In this document: piece after piece, positions 9,826-18,949 of the stretch
How the letters are laid out: every line of letters starts with the position of its first letter
How positions within the stretch are numbered: position 1 is the stretch's first letter
Assembly: GCA_000827495.1 (NCBI GenBank)
Contig: KN817709.1
Location: 5,147-44,828 of the forward strand
Length of the DNA: 39,682 bases
Reading direction: 5' to 3'
From: Hypholoma sublateritium FD-334 SS-4
Taxonomy: Eukaryota; Basidiomycota; Agaricomycetes; Agaricales; Strophariaceae
Translations under genes and position numbers: made by a program
Notes under the pieces: model-generated
Told to the model about the DNA's origin: nothing
The model's database searches: none
The model's input: only the letters and a program-made list of their open reading frames with translations

Positions 9826-11642
9826 ATGGCAGATAAAATTGAGGATGATCAATGTATCGTTGGCGACCTCACATACTCGCTGGAGGAAGCTGTCAGGATG
9901 AGCGTCGACATCGAGGTCGCTCGTTGTCACTATGACCTCGGCCCAATTGACATATCGGACAAGGAAGCTCTGCAGCGTGAATTCAACGAATTTTTCGGGA
10001 CCTCGCCCCTTACATCTGCATCTACGTCGCCATATTCCTCCAGATCATCTTCGCCTTCTCCCGACCATTTGGAACAGTCTTCGCACTGGAAGGTCTACCC
10101 GAGTGAACCTGCAGAACTCAAGAGGGCGTATGACGAAACGCTTGGGAATTCGCCGCTCAGCTCCGTGCCATCTTCACCTTCTGCCCCATCTACGTCACCT
10201 GCGCCACCCGCGCCATCTCTGTCGCCCTCACCGACTAAGTCAATCCTGCCCGAAGCACAACTCTCCGTCCCACTTCCCACTGTCCCACTTCCCACTATGC
10301 CATCATTGTCCACCCCACTCTCGGCTACGACGCGTTCCTCCGCACTCCCTGCTTCGACAGCAAGCCCCGCGCAAGACGCCGTCCCCTTAAACAGTAAACA
10401 ACGACACAACCGCAAGAAAGGACGCGAAAACCGGACCCGTAAGCGCGTGGAGAAGGCCAGCAAGACGAAGAATACTACGCCGCACCCGAACACCTTGAAG
10501 CACGTCATGGCTGCTGATAGAACTCCGACCGCCTACGACACAAGCAACATTCCATCCGCATCGACAGGTTTCATCGCCCTTCCCGACACTCAGTCCGGCG
10601 AAAGCAGTACCCTCCGCCACTTACTTTGCCGCCGACGTTTCAAACTTATCAAATGGAAAGGAAGGTATGTATATTCATTCAGTCATATATCTATGATCTG
10701 ACTGCGACGTTGGACGTTCAGGACATCGAGAGCCATCCTCGATAGCGCCGGCCGCGTCATCGCCGTCCTAGCTGGCCATCCCAACGACGACGACTGGGGC
10801 TCCGTCAATCGAGAGTGCCATTCGGCTTTGCAATCCTCGAAGAAGCGCCTCCGGTTCATGAAGAAGGCAGTTCGCCACAGACGGGGTCACTTTCCTGCGC
10901 TAGCTGTTGGAATATCGTTCGGCGGGGGTCAAAAGGTATGGACAGCATGAAATCGTCTGAGATACGCTCTAAACACCTGCATCTTCAGCAACCGGGCAAT
11001 CTCAAACATTCGGATAGCAACGCTAAGGAGATGTCCGCTCTATTGCGTCAACCATGCTTCGAACGGATCGCCGGGTTCGCTTCAAGCGCCTTTTTGTCGT
11101 GGGCACCGAAACTGCACCAACATTACGCCGAAAACCTCGACTCCCTTCTGGCTGAAGATCCGGGTCTCAAGCGAAACTTCTCCAACAGCATGTGGGCCGC
11201 TGCGACATTGAACTTTGGCCCCAAGGTCTTCACAAAGAAACATCGAGACTACGCCAACCTACCTTTCGGGTGGTGCTCGGTCACTGCACTCGGGGACTTC
11301 GATCCCACCAAGGGCGGCCACCTTGTTTTATGGGACTTGAAGCTCGTTATAGAATTCCCTGCAGGCTCAACCATTCTAATCCCATCTGCCGCCATCTCCC
11401 ACTCCAATACGCCAATCCGCGCTGGAGAGAGGAGGTCGTCCTTCACCCAATACTCTGCTGGAGGACTGTTTAGATGGGTTGAACACGGCCATCAGAAAGA
11501 CTCCTTTTTTTTTCAAGGCAAGACAGCGGCGGACATGCAAAGGATTGCCGAAGAAAATGCGGCTCGATGTAAATTAGGTTTGTCTTTGTTCTCTACGTTC
11601 GAAGAGGTCGAGGCGGCAGCACGGGCTGCAAACCATAGATAA
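9826..11642 (+). CDS. TET/JBP-family 2-oxoglutarate/Fe(II) dioxygenase
   Basis: Three exons (9826-10664, 10722-10935, 10989-11642) join in frame to 568 residues without a stop. The first ~60 residues are acidic, followed by a Ser/Pro-rich linker and a strongly basic segment at about 189-217 (RHNRKKGRENRTRKR), a likely nuclear signal. The C-terminal half is the oxygenase domain. HRD at 436-438 gives the HxD iron ligands, His489 (AAISHSN) is the distal ligand, and Arg499/500 in GERRSSFTQYSAGG fits the 2-oxoglutarate-binding arginine. The core reads FGWCSVTALGDFD, GGHLVLWDL, PAGSTILIPSA. Family knowledge: TET/JBP enzymes oxidise 5-methylcytosine (TET) or thymine (JBP) in DNA, and Agaricomycete members are expanded and linked to KDZ transposons. 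Activity on 5mC is inferred, not shown. The start chosen is MADKIEDD at 9826; an in-frame TTG 45 nt upstream is disregarded. Confidence 0.85.
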
Positions 11643-11727
11643 AACGTACCTATGCCACTTGTTTGTAATACTATAACACATCCAACAGCTCCTCCGTGCT
11701 AGGAAGATCGCATTACCGTTTACCTCG

Positions 11728-12415
11728 CTGCCGTGCTCAAGTACCTCGTACGATACTAAGGCTATTGATATCATACGTGGCATTTACCTCGCTGCCGTTC
11801 TCGAGTACCTTAAGATTAAGATTATTGAACCCACATAAGGTATTTTTTAAAACCTCGCTGCCGTTCTTGAGTAACTTAATATTAAGATCATTGGATTTAC
11901 AGTAGGTATTTTACCTTGCTGCCGTCCTCGAGTACTTTAATAATAAGCTTGATGGATTAACGAGAGGTTCTCGAGTACCTCTATGCCAAGATTATTGAAA
12001 TCGCAGGCGGCGTTCACCTCGCTGCCGTTCTCGAGTACCTTAGTATCAAGATTATTAGATTCACAAGTGCTTTTTACCTTGCTGCCGTTCTCGAGTACCT
12101 TAATCAAACCTTCATACTAAGTCACGATAACGAGAAACAATCAAAGCATATTTTATCTTCTAAGTTCTCGCTGCCGTCCTTGAATACCTTGATATCACTA
12201 ATACTAAGTCGCGATAACAAGAAACAATCGAAGCATATTTTATCTTTCAAGTTCTCGCTGCCGTCCTTGAATACCTTGATGCCACTGAGTTCTTCTAAGC
12301 TCTCGCTGCCGTCCTTGAATACCTTGATATCACTAATACTAAGTCGCGATAACAAGAAACAATCGAAGCATATTTTATCTTCTAAGCTCTCGCTGCCGTC
12401 CTTGAATACCTTGAT
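11728..12415. repeat. Minisatellite with CTCGCTGCCGT core
   Basis: About 11 units of irregular length (roughly 45-90 nt) begin about 90 nt after the TET/JBP stop. Each carries a core like CTCGCTGCCGTTCTCGAGTA, with an AT-rich spacer (AAGATTATTGA, or CGATAACAAGAAACAATC in the later units). The first half uses TTCTCGAGTACCTTA; the second uses TCCTTGAATACCTTGA, so two subfamilies lie in series. The CGCGATAACAAGAA word recurs out to about 12590 and again near 12872. Frames across it are low-complexity artefacts. Confidence 0.8.
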
Positions 12416-12775
12416 GTCACTAAGTTTATTAAAATTGCAGGCAACATTGCTCGCGATAACAAGAAACAGCGTACTATATTTCACTGCTAAAACCCCAAAC
12501 TCAATACAAGCAACACTGCTAGAATACGCGCAACGCCGCTCGTGATAACAAGAAGCACAAGCAACACCACTCGCGATAACAAGAAGCAGCACATAATTCT
12601 TTCAACGCTGTACCGTGTAATTAAATGATCTCTTCGCACATAATTATTATCTCTTTCTCGGCCACTAAAAAAACTGTTTCACAGCTGTACAGTGTAGCTA
12701 TATGATCTCCTCGCACATAAATATTATCTCTTTCAATTTTTCGAGTAGAAAAGCCACTCGCACTTGTATTACCCA

Positions 12776-12845
12776 AGCTACATAATTATTATCTTTAAGC
12801 TACATAATTATTATCTTTAAGCTACATAATTATTATCTTTCTCTC
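12776..12845. repeat. Three 23-bp AT-rich tandem repeats
   Basis: Three consecutive copies of AAGCTACATAATTATTATCTTT (about 23 bp). They are preceded by looser relatives containing CACATAATTATTATCTCTTT (about 12636) and CACATAAATATTATCTCTTT (about 12714). They continue the repetitive tract downstream of the TET/JBP gene. Confidence 0.75.
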
Positions 12846-14071
12846 CAGCTCTACGAACGTACTGAATGTCGCTCGCGATAACGATTTGAACCACAACGTA
12901 TTCTGTACAGCTTCACAGGGTAGGTTTGCCTGCCATTGACGTGGATCCGAGCTGCCGAAATCCGATGCCCAGCCCAGCCCACGCCATTTTCATCGTCTTT
13001 GTTTTAAGTGAGAATTGCTTCTCCTCAGCTAGCATCAAATTAGCGAATCGGATTACATCAACCGTTGGAACGCTAGAACAGGGTGAGCGGCGTCTAAGAT
13101 CTGGTAGGTGTGCGATTTCGAATGCACAGATGTTTGACATTCACTTGTCGACACTTCTTAAGTTCCGTAGTTCCATTCCTGCACCTCACACAGGAGCCGC
13201 TTATGTCAATGGAAGTATTGTACGGCTATTATTTGGCGAAGGTCCGAATGTCCTGTCGAAGAAGCACCGCTAACGTTTAATGTGTGCAGGAGCTGAAAAG
13301 AAAATAATGCCGTACCATTAATGAAACCGCGCCGGCGCTGCACCTGTCGATCCTCGATTCAATCAAACGCAGCATTGACTTCATTGATGCCTCTTTTTTT
13401 GAATTTCATAGTTGAAGAACAGGGCGGCGGGCGTTGAGCTAAAAGCCAGAGAAGGGGACGGGGTTTTGGTCTCGCGAGCAGGCTGCTGACGAGCTGGCCC
13501 CTAAACCGCTGCATTTCATTATGGTGCCGTTCATTATCCTGCACGCTTCGACGACGAAGCGACGTGGAGCTACTTCATAGCCGGGGTCTGACCGGCGGCA
13601 ACTTGAGTTTTCGAGCATGGCGTGGTTTGTTCGCTCCGGGCATTCAAAAAGAAACAGGAACAGGAGCGCCACACAAAATTGAGGACTAGTGGGCTTCGAG
13701 TGGAGCTGCATTACCTGTTCAATCAACAAAAAAACCATTATATTAGCAGCTTCTAATAGGAAAGAAGATCAGCTGTAGTTGCCTAGCGAATGAGCTAACA
13801 TATATTGAAATCGGTTCCAGGCATCTGGAGCTTGAGGCACGCTGTCGGGATGATCTTCTTCGGCTATCCAATTATCTGGAATGGGATCAAACTGGCTTCG
13901 GGACACCAAATTTTATTAGTCAATGAAGGGAGGGTGGGTGGGAGTGATGTCTAATTAAAGGTGGCTAGTAAGTGGGCAGATTCATGGGTGCATGCAGAAA
14001 CGAGGGTAGTTGATGTTCAAAGCGACGTGTAACAAAGAGCAGTCCAATGCAGGGGTCAGGTCCCATATAGC
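12846..14071. other. No convincing gene
   Basis: Several frames of 60-115 codons cross this 1.2-kb stretch on both strands, but none shows a recognisable motif or a consistent exon structure. The minus-strand frames at 13359-13738 have some coding-like composition (VMQLHSKPTSPQFCV, RRSDPGYEVAPRRF) and might be a relic. The last ~120 nt are probably the 3' untranslated region of the gene at 14072-14793. Confidence 0.35.
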
Positions 14072-14793
14072 TTAAGCCTCATCATCTGCATCGACATCAA
14101 TTACAACAGCAGCAGGCTGTGCATTGCTTCCAGAAGCAATGGGGGTGAGGGGAATGTCGGAATCGACGAAGATCTGACGGCGTATGGTGGTACGAGCAGT
14201 AGACTTGATGTTCTTCGAGGCGCCAGGCAGAAAGAATTCATCTATGGTGCGGAATCCTGGGAGTTTGACACGCTTCTTCACTATGCCAACAGAGTCTGAG
14301 TTGCTGTCATCAAGCTGCATCGGGAAAGGGGCAGGAAGTCGGGGGGGCGGGCAGGGCGTCCTCTCACGACCCGAGGTATCCGAGTCCGTAGAGTTGTCGG
14401 CGTCCGACTCGTAGGATGAGAAGTCAGTGCTGCCGTCGAATTCGGAGTTGGAGGCGGACTGGGTGCGCTTATCGAAGAGGACTGTGACCTTCGACGTGAT
14501 AGTGCGGCGCAGTTTAACTGCTTTCTGTAGAACTATGGTACAAGGGATGAGTGAGCTCAGTTTATGCAATCAAGGAATTCATACTCACCGCCGTATTTAT
14601 CGAAGTAAGAACGCGTGCTGGTGACAATTCGCGTACGTTCGTTGCCTGGTCCAGACGGACCCGAGGTAGTGCTGGTCGCGCCACCCTCTTTGTACGACAT
14701 ACGAGGTGGGCAGCGAAGCTTGTACTTCTTGTTGGAGACGGCAGGCGCCTTCTTCGAGTTATTGATTCGTTTCGCCAGCTTGCTTCGGGCCAT
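14072..14793 (-). CDS. Small charged protein with a PIP-box-like motif
   Basis: Two exons (14793-14589 and 14532-14072) join in frame across a consensus intron (gtgagt...catag) to 221 residues. The N-terminus is basic (MARSKLAKRINNSKKAPAV), followed by RSYFDKYGGV and LQKAVKLRRTITSK. The middle is Ser/Asp-rich (SYESDADNSTDSDTSG). A basic patch (KKRVKLPG) leads into FRTIDEFFL at about residue 160-170, which resembles a PCNA-interacting (PIP) box with Ile and Phe-Phe in register but no Gln. The C-terminus is acidic (VVIDVDADDEA). I do not recognise a family. It starts 441 nt from the divergent 928-aa gene, so the two may be co-expressed. A nuclear role is an inference from composition. Confidence 0.65.
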
Positions 14794-15234
14794 TCCGGGC
14801 TACGCGATATTCGAAGACAGTTAGAGGTACGAGGGGGGACCTGGGAGCCATGATATGTCCCCATCGACCCGTTTTAAGCCAGAGCCAAGGCGGAGAAAGG
14901 CGCGGAGCGGCGATCTAGTTGGAACAAGTTAGCGACGGCAAAGACGAATCGTCGCCCCAAATCGTCGGGCGCGACTTCATAACAAAGCCAAATAATAAAC
15001 TCCCATCCTTGCGCGATCCTGCTAGATCTCTTTCGATCTACGCTTCGCAATATTGCTGCTCCGGTGGAATCGACGGCGGTCTTCTAAGGTGATTTCGGGC
15101 CTTTGCAAATGGGGTGAAACTTCAGCCCAAGTGAGCACACTCCATATGTCACCGTCTCTCATTGGTATGTACTGACACATCTATCGCTCTCACCATTTTT
15201 TTCCTGCTTCCTTTGTGCCCCCCTTATCGTCGCA
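14794..15234. promoter_or_regulatory. Shared divergent promoter, 221-aa and 928-aa genes
   Basis: A 441-nt head-to-head intergenic region, the third divergent arrangement in the left half of the window. It contains two AATCGTCG words about 25 nt apart (near 14946 and 14961) and a GGGCGCGAC block. I do not see the GTCGCGTCG/TCACG pair of the other two promoters in the same form. Confidence 0.4.
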
Positions 15235-18200
15235 ATGGTCAATCCAGGAGGGTTCATTGGCTTACGAAAGGAGTTTCTAGACTCACAGCAAGCTGCCTAC
15301 GACGCCGCCATGCAAGAAAATGACGTCGCGGATGTCGTGGCGAACATACAGCGCCGTTATTTCAAGCGTTTCCCCGTTACGCTTCTCCACACCCAGGAGC
15401 CCTCTCCAGAGCACCTAGCTGCTGTAGATGACGATGCTCCCGACCCGGAGTTGATTCCGCCACCACAGGATGACGAAAATCCGGAGGCATATGCTCGAGC
15501 TCGCCGTGTATATGAATTTCAAATTGAAGAATTAAAAATGCGAAAAGCAGTAAGTATTTCCTTGCCAGCACTTGTAAATCCTGATATACTTACTTTATTT
15601 TCTTCTAGCAAATCAAGAGACGTCTTCAGTACGTCCACAATAAGTCCAAGAATAGCAAGACCAGCTGCGATCTTACCTCGGTCAACGATCCAATGACTGT
15701 GCTCACGTCGAAAATCACTGGGATGCCACTTCAACGACCTCGACTCCGGACGGCGTATAACCTCTGGGGCCCGCACCACAGGGCTTTCATTGACCCTATC
15801 TTTCAAGAACGCGTCAAGGAGGGGAAGGTACCTGCGTCGCGTCAAGCGGCACTTCGAAGTGCGATATATAAAGAGCTCTTCGAAAAATTGCCCAAGGAGG
15901 AGCGGGATGAATGGGCTAACCGAGCCGAAGACGAACATCGAGAGGCTATGGCTAAGGTCGAGAAAGCTCTCAAGTCTGAGCCCTCATCTGATCCGACAGA
16001 TCGACAGAGGTAGGCCATCCTTTTCTTTTGAAGCAGTGCCTTGCGTTAATGAATGATTCCAGAATAATCAATTCCATTCCTGGATTCGTTGTACCCATCC
16101 TAGACCTTATCGCAGACCACACTGGCTGGAAGGTTTCTCTGTTCCTTGGTGGGCCTGAACCCGCAGATGGTGGGCGCCTGAACATGGTCGGGTATGTTTC
16201 TTGTCTCCGGTACCCTTACAGAAGCCTGAGGCCTAATCTCCATTTTTTAGCCTACACTCTGGTGTCACAAGCGGCTCCATCAAGATGAATTACGGTCGCT
16301 CTGAGCGTACCTTCATCAAAGATCATTTATATGGCAACTTTGGCAAGTTCCTAGGTAAATGCTACTGTGAGTCTTTTATTTTTCACCCTTGATGTCATCC
16401 ATTCCTGACAAACGTTAATATATCTGTAGCGGTTCAGGAATGTCGAGAACGAATCCTGCCAGAAGGCAGCGATCTTCAACCAATCGGGACCCTTGAGGGT
16501 ATAGAGGCATATTCAGTCGACAGTAGACCCAACGACATCAAAATAAGGGCCACATCCACGTCTCGAAAGCCTTCTGGTAGCGGATCCGCAGCAGCTTCAG
16601 CCCCCTCGAATTCGACGACGAATACTTCCACCTCTACACCGCCAGCGACAATCAAGTTCGGCCCTCCAAAGGGCTCCAAAACTTTAGCTCAGACAGGAAG
16701 GAAGAAGGCTGTGTGTGCCGAGGCACTGCCTTCCAATGCTCAAGGCAAATCGGGCCTTACATCTCGTGGCCCAAGTCCCCCGCCTTCAAGACCGCCAACT
16801 CCGTCGAATACGCCTCCTGTCGGCCCTGTTCCTGCTAGCCCAGCTGCGCCAAGTGGCGGCACCATTTCGTCTGCCCAGCCATTTGCCCCCGCAGAACCCA
16901 TTCCACGAAGCTCAGCCATCGATATAGCTGTCAACCCCCAAGCTTTGAATGGTGCGGCCGTACCTTTCGATCTGGGGCATGGTAACAATGCGGACGCACA
17001 AGTCAACCCCATCGTACCCATCACGTCACCCCCTCCCCTCCCCAACGACTTCGTCGCGCCTGCGCCATATGCAGCGTCAGTGGCAACACCATCGAACATC
17101 TCTGATAGCTCTGCTCCGTCCCTCGCCCCCGCCGGACCTGCCACGCAGCCGGTCGGTCTCGAGACTTCGGATATCACTGGCGCTGCAGCTTCCACGCCAC
17201 CGCTGGCCCCAGCATCTCATGCCGCCTCCGTCGCCAATTGCCCTTCAGCTGCCGCCCCCACTCACATGCCCTCAAGCGACTATGAGCAGGGGACATCGTC
17301 TTCTGCTGTCCGGTCCACTCCAGAGTCTGCCGTTGCTCCTTCTCCAAACGCTGCCGACGACAGTTCGTCAACCACAGCGTGCCGTTCGATGGCCACCGCC
17401 ACGCCCCCTGCCGTCGCTGACGCCACTGTAAACGATTCGATTGGCGCCGCAAACAGCTCGATACCCGCCAAAGATTCGTCGAATGCTTCAATACCTGCTG
17501 CGAACAGTTCAACAAGTTCCACAGGCAGTGTGGCGCCTATTCGTTCATTACCGGGATCGGTAGCAGTGCCTGATCTTCAAACGCATTCGGGGGTGTCAGC
17601 TCACAAAGGTGGTCAAAAACGCAAGAGCAAAGGGGACGATTCCTCTAGTGCAAAGAAGAGGAAGACAGGCGGCGATAGCCAGTCGGCGTCTACTTCGAAC
17701 ACAGGCAGCTCATCGACCAGCAACGGGGTGGCAGGGGCACCCGCTTGGGTGTCTAAAGCCCTTGCACTCTTCCGGTCAACGAGCCTAGGACCAGAGTGGG
17801 ACGAGCTGGTTGCTAGTTGGCTCCGTTTTGAGCAGACAACTGAATATAAGGGGGTTTCGAAGTTGGGGAATCAGAATCGGCCTGCAGCCGTTGGCGACTG
17901 GATCCAACGAGCGAGGTCTCCGAAATTTCACCCTAATATCGGCGATCTCGAAATATATTCTTCAAACTTCAATGCCTGGTGGCGAAGCCTGCAGCCTGCC
18001 TGGAGACTGGACGGCGCCACCGACCTTTTGCGTCGTGGCGAGGGAGATTGGACTCACCTCCAATGCTCTGGTGTCAATGGGTTGCTCAGCATAGTCGCAG
18101 GCCTGTTCTTTTGGGGCTGCGAAGTTCAGCTCATCACTGCTACCTCCAAATCGAAGTCATTGAAATCAGCAAAATCGTCGAAGGCGTTGAAATCAGCAAA

Positions 18201-18255
18201 ATCGGAATGGATGCAGTCCCTCGAAGATGTCTCATACGTGTTCACGCAGCTGTAA
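15235..18255 (+). CDS. Agaricomycete-specific protein with HMG-box-like segment
   Basis: Five exons (15235-15549, 15609-16009, 16063-16191, 16251-16366, 16430-18255) all join in phase to 928 residues. About residues 150-225 (RTAYNLWG, SRQAALRSAIYKELF, LPKEERDEWANRAEDEH) look like an HMG box or similar three-helix fold. Next come GFVVPILDLIADHTGWK, LGGPEPADGGRLNM, LHSGVTSG and GKFLGKCYSVQECRERIL, motifs I know from many unannotated Agaricomycete proteins. A Ser/Pro/Ala-rich disordered linker (about 410-740) includes a basic patch (QKRKSKGDD, SSAKKRKTGG). The C-terminal domain (about 757-880) reads WDELVASWLRFEQ, RPAAVGDWIQRARSP, WWRSLQPAWRLDG, GVNGLLSIVAGLFFWG. The tail repeats KSLKSAKSSKALKSAKS. 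Function unknown; DNA binding is inferred from the HMG-like segment and basic patches. Confidence 0.75.
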
Positions 18256-18655
18256 TTTCGGGTCATGGTAACTTTATAACGTCCTTTTTCACCTGTCGCC
18301 TACTTGATCTTTCTAAGTTAAATCAGTTTGATAAACTTTCACTATAGTTCTTCTTATATTTCTTCTTTTAATTGCTTTTTTGGATATGATACATCTAATA
18401 GACTTACTGAACGACATCCCTAGCATTAGAACTTTCTTTAATAGCCGTGAATGTAATGTGTTTGAATGTTAACCTAACGTGATCTTAAAATATCAATATT
18501 TGGCTGGCAGAGCAGTAAATGCTGCGGAAATGCCGGATTGCCGTTGTCGGACATTTCTAATTCCAGCAATTTAACTAATTTGTAATGTGCCGAAATGCCG
18601 GGTGGGTAACTGCCATGGGTCAAGTGCTAAATGTAAGCATTTTTCTAAAAAGTTG
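18256..18655. other. AT-rich 3' flank, no gene
   Basis: AT-rich sequence after the 928-aa gene, including TTCTTCTTATATTTCTTCTTTTAAT-type tracts likely used as 3'-end signals. From about 18510, GGAAATGCCGGATTGCCG and GCCGAAATGCCGGGTGGG words appear. They seem to belong to the mobile sequence that continues into repeat copy C. Confidence 0.4.
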
Positions 18656-18765
18656 GCCACTGGGAAATTGCCCTAGGACTTGGCTAGTTTCCTATCAGGA
18701 TATAAGAACTAACTTGGGCAGGTACCTATACTTCATGTATGAGTCCAACTGCTACTGGTGCATGG
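18656..18765 (+). repeat. Dispersed repeat, copy C
   Basis: Third copy of the A/B repeat: CTGGGAAATTGCCCTAGGAC, then GGATATAAGAACTAACTTGG, then GCAGGTACC and CATGTATGA. It shares GGATATAAGAACT, then ACTTGGG and AGGTACC with copy B. It lies about 400 nt after the 928-aa gene and 185 nt before the stop of the Tnp2 transposase, so it could mark the boundary between the two mobile units. Confidence 0.6.
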
Positions 18766-18949
18766 ACCCGAACAAGCTCCTCGAACCAGTGAACTTCAAC
18801 ACGATGTCTGTGCTTGATGATATACGCAAAGGAACTCTACGCCCTAGGGATTTGACTTTGCGTCATCCTTTTTGGTAGCTTAGACTTTGCGTTGGCTGTC
18901 TTTCTAGTGTTGTCATACCTGAACATATTGAAACTCAAGCTGGTATGTA

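Noticed and set aside
12122..12592. Frames of 120-156 codons across the 12.1-12.6 kb repeats
   Set aside because: The peptides are merely the translated minisatellite (repeated DIKVFKDGSE on one strand), without start context or homology.
18330..18345. TTCACTATAG as the CACTA end of the Tnp2 element
   Set aside because: No matching inverted copy was found near 22.5-22.9 kb, so a terminal repeat cannot be claimed.
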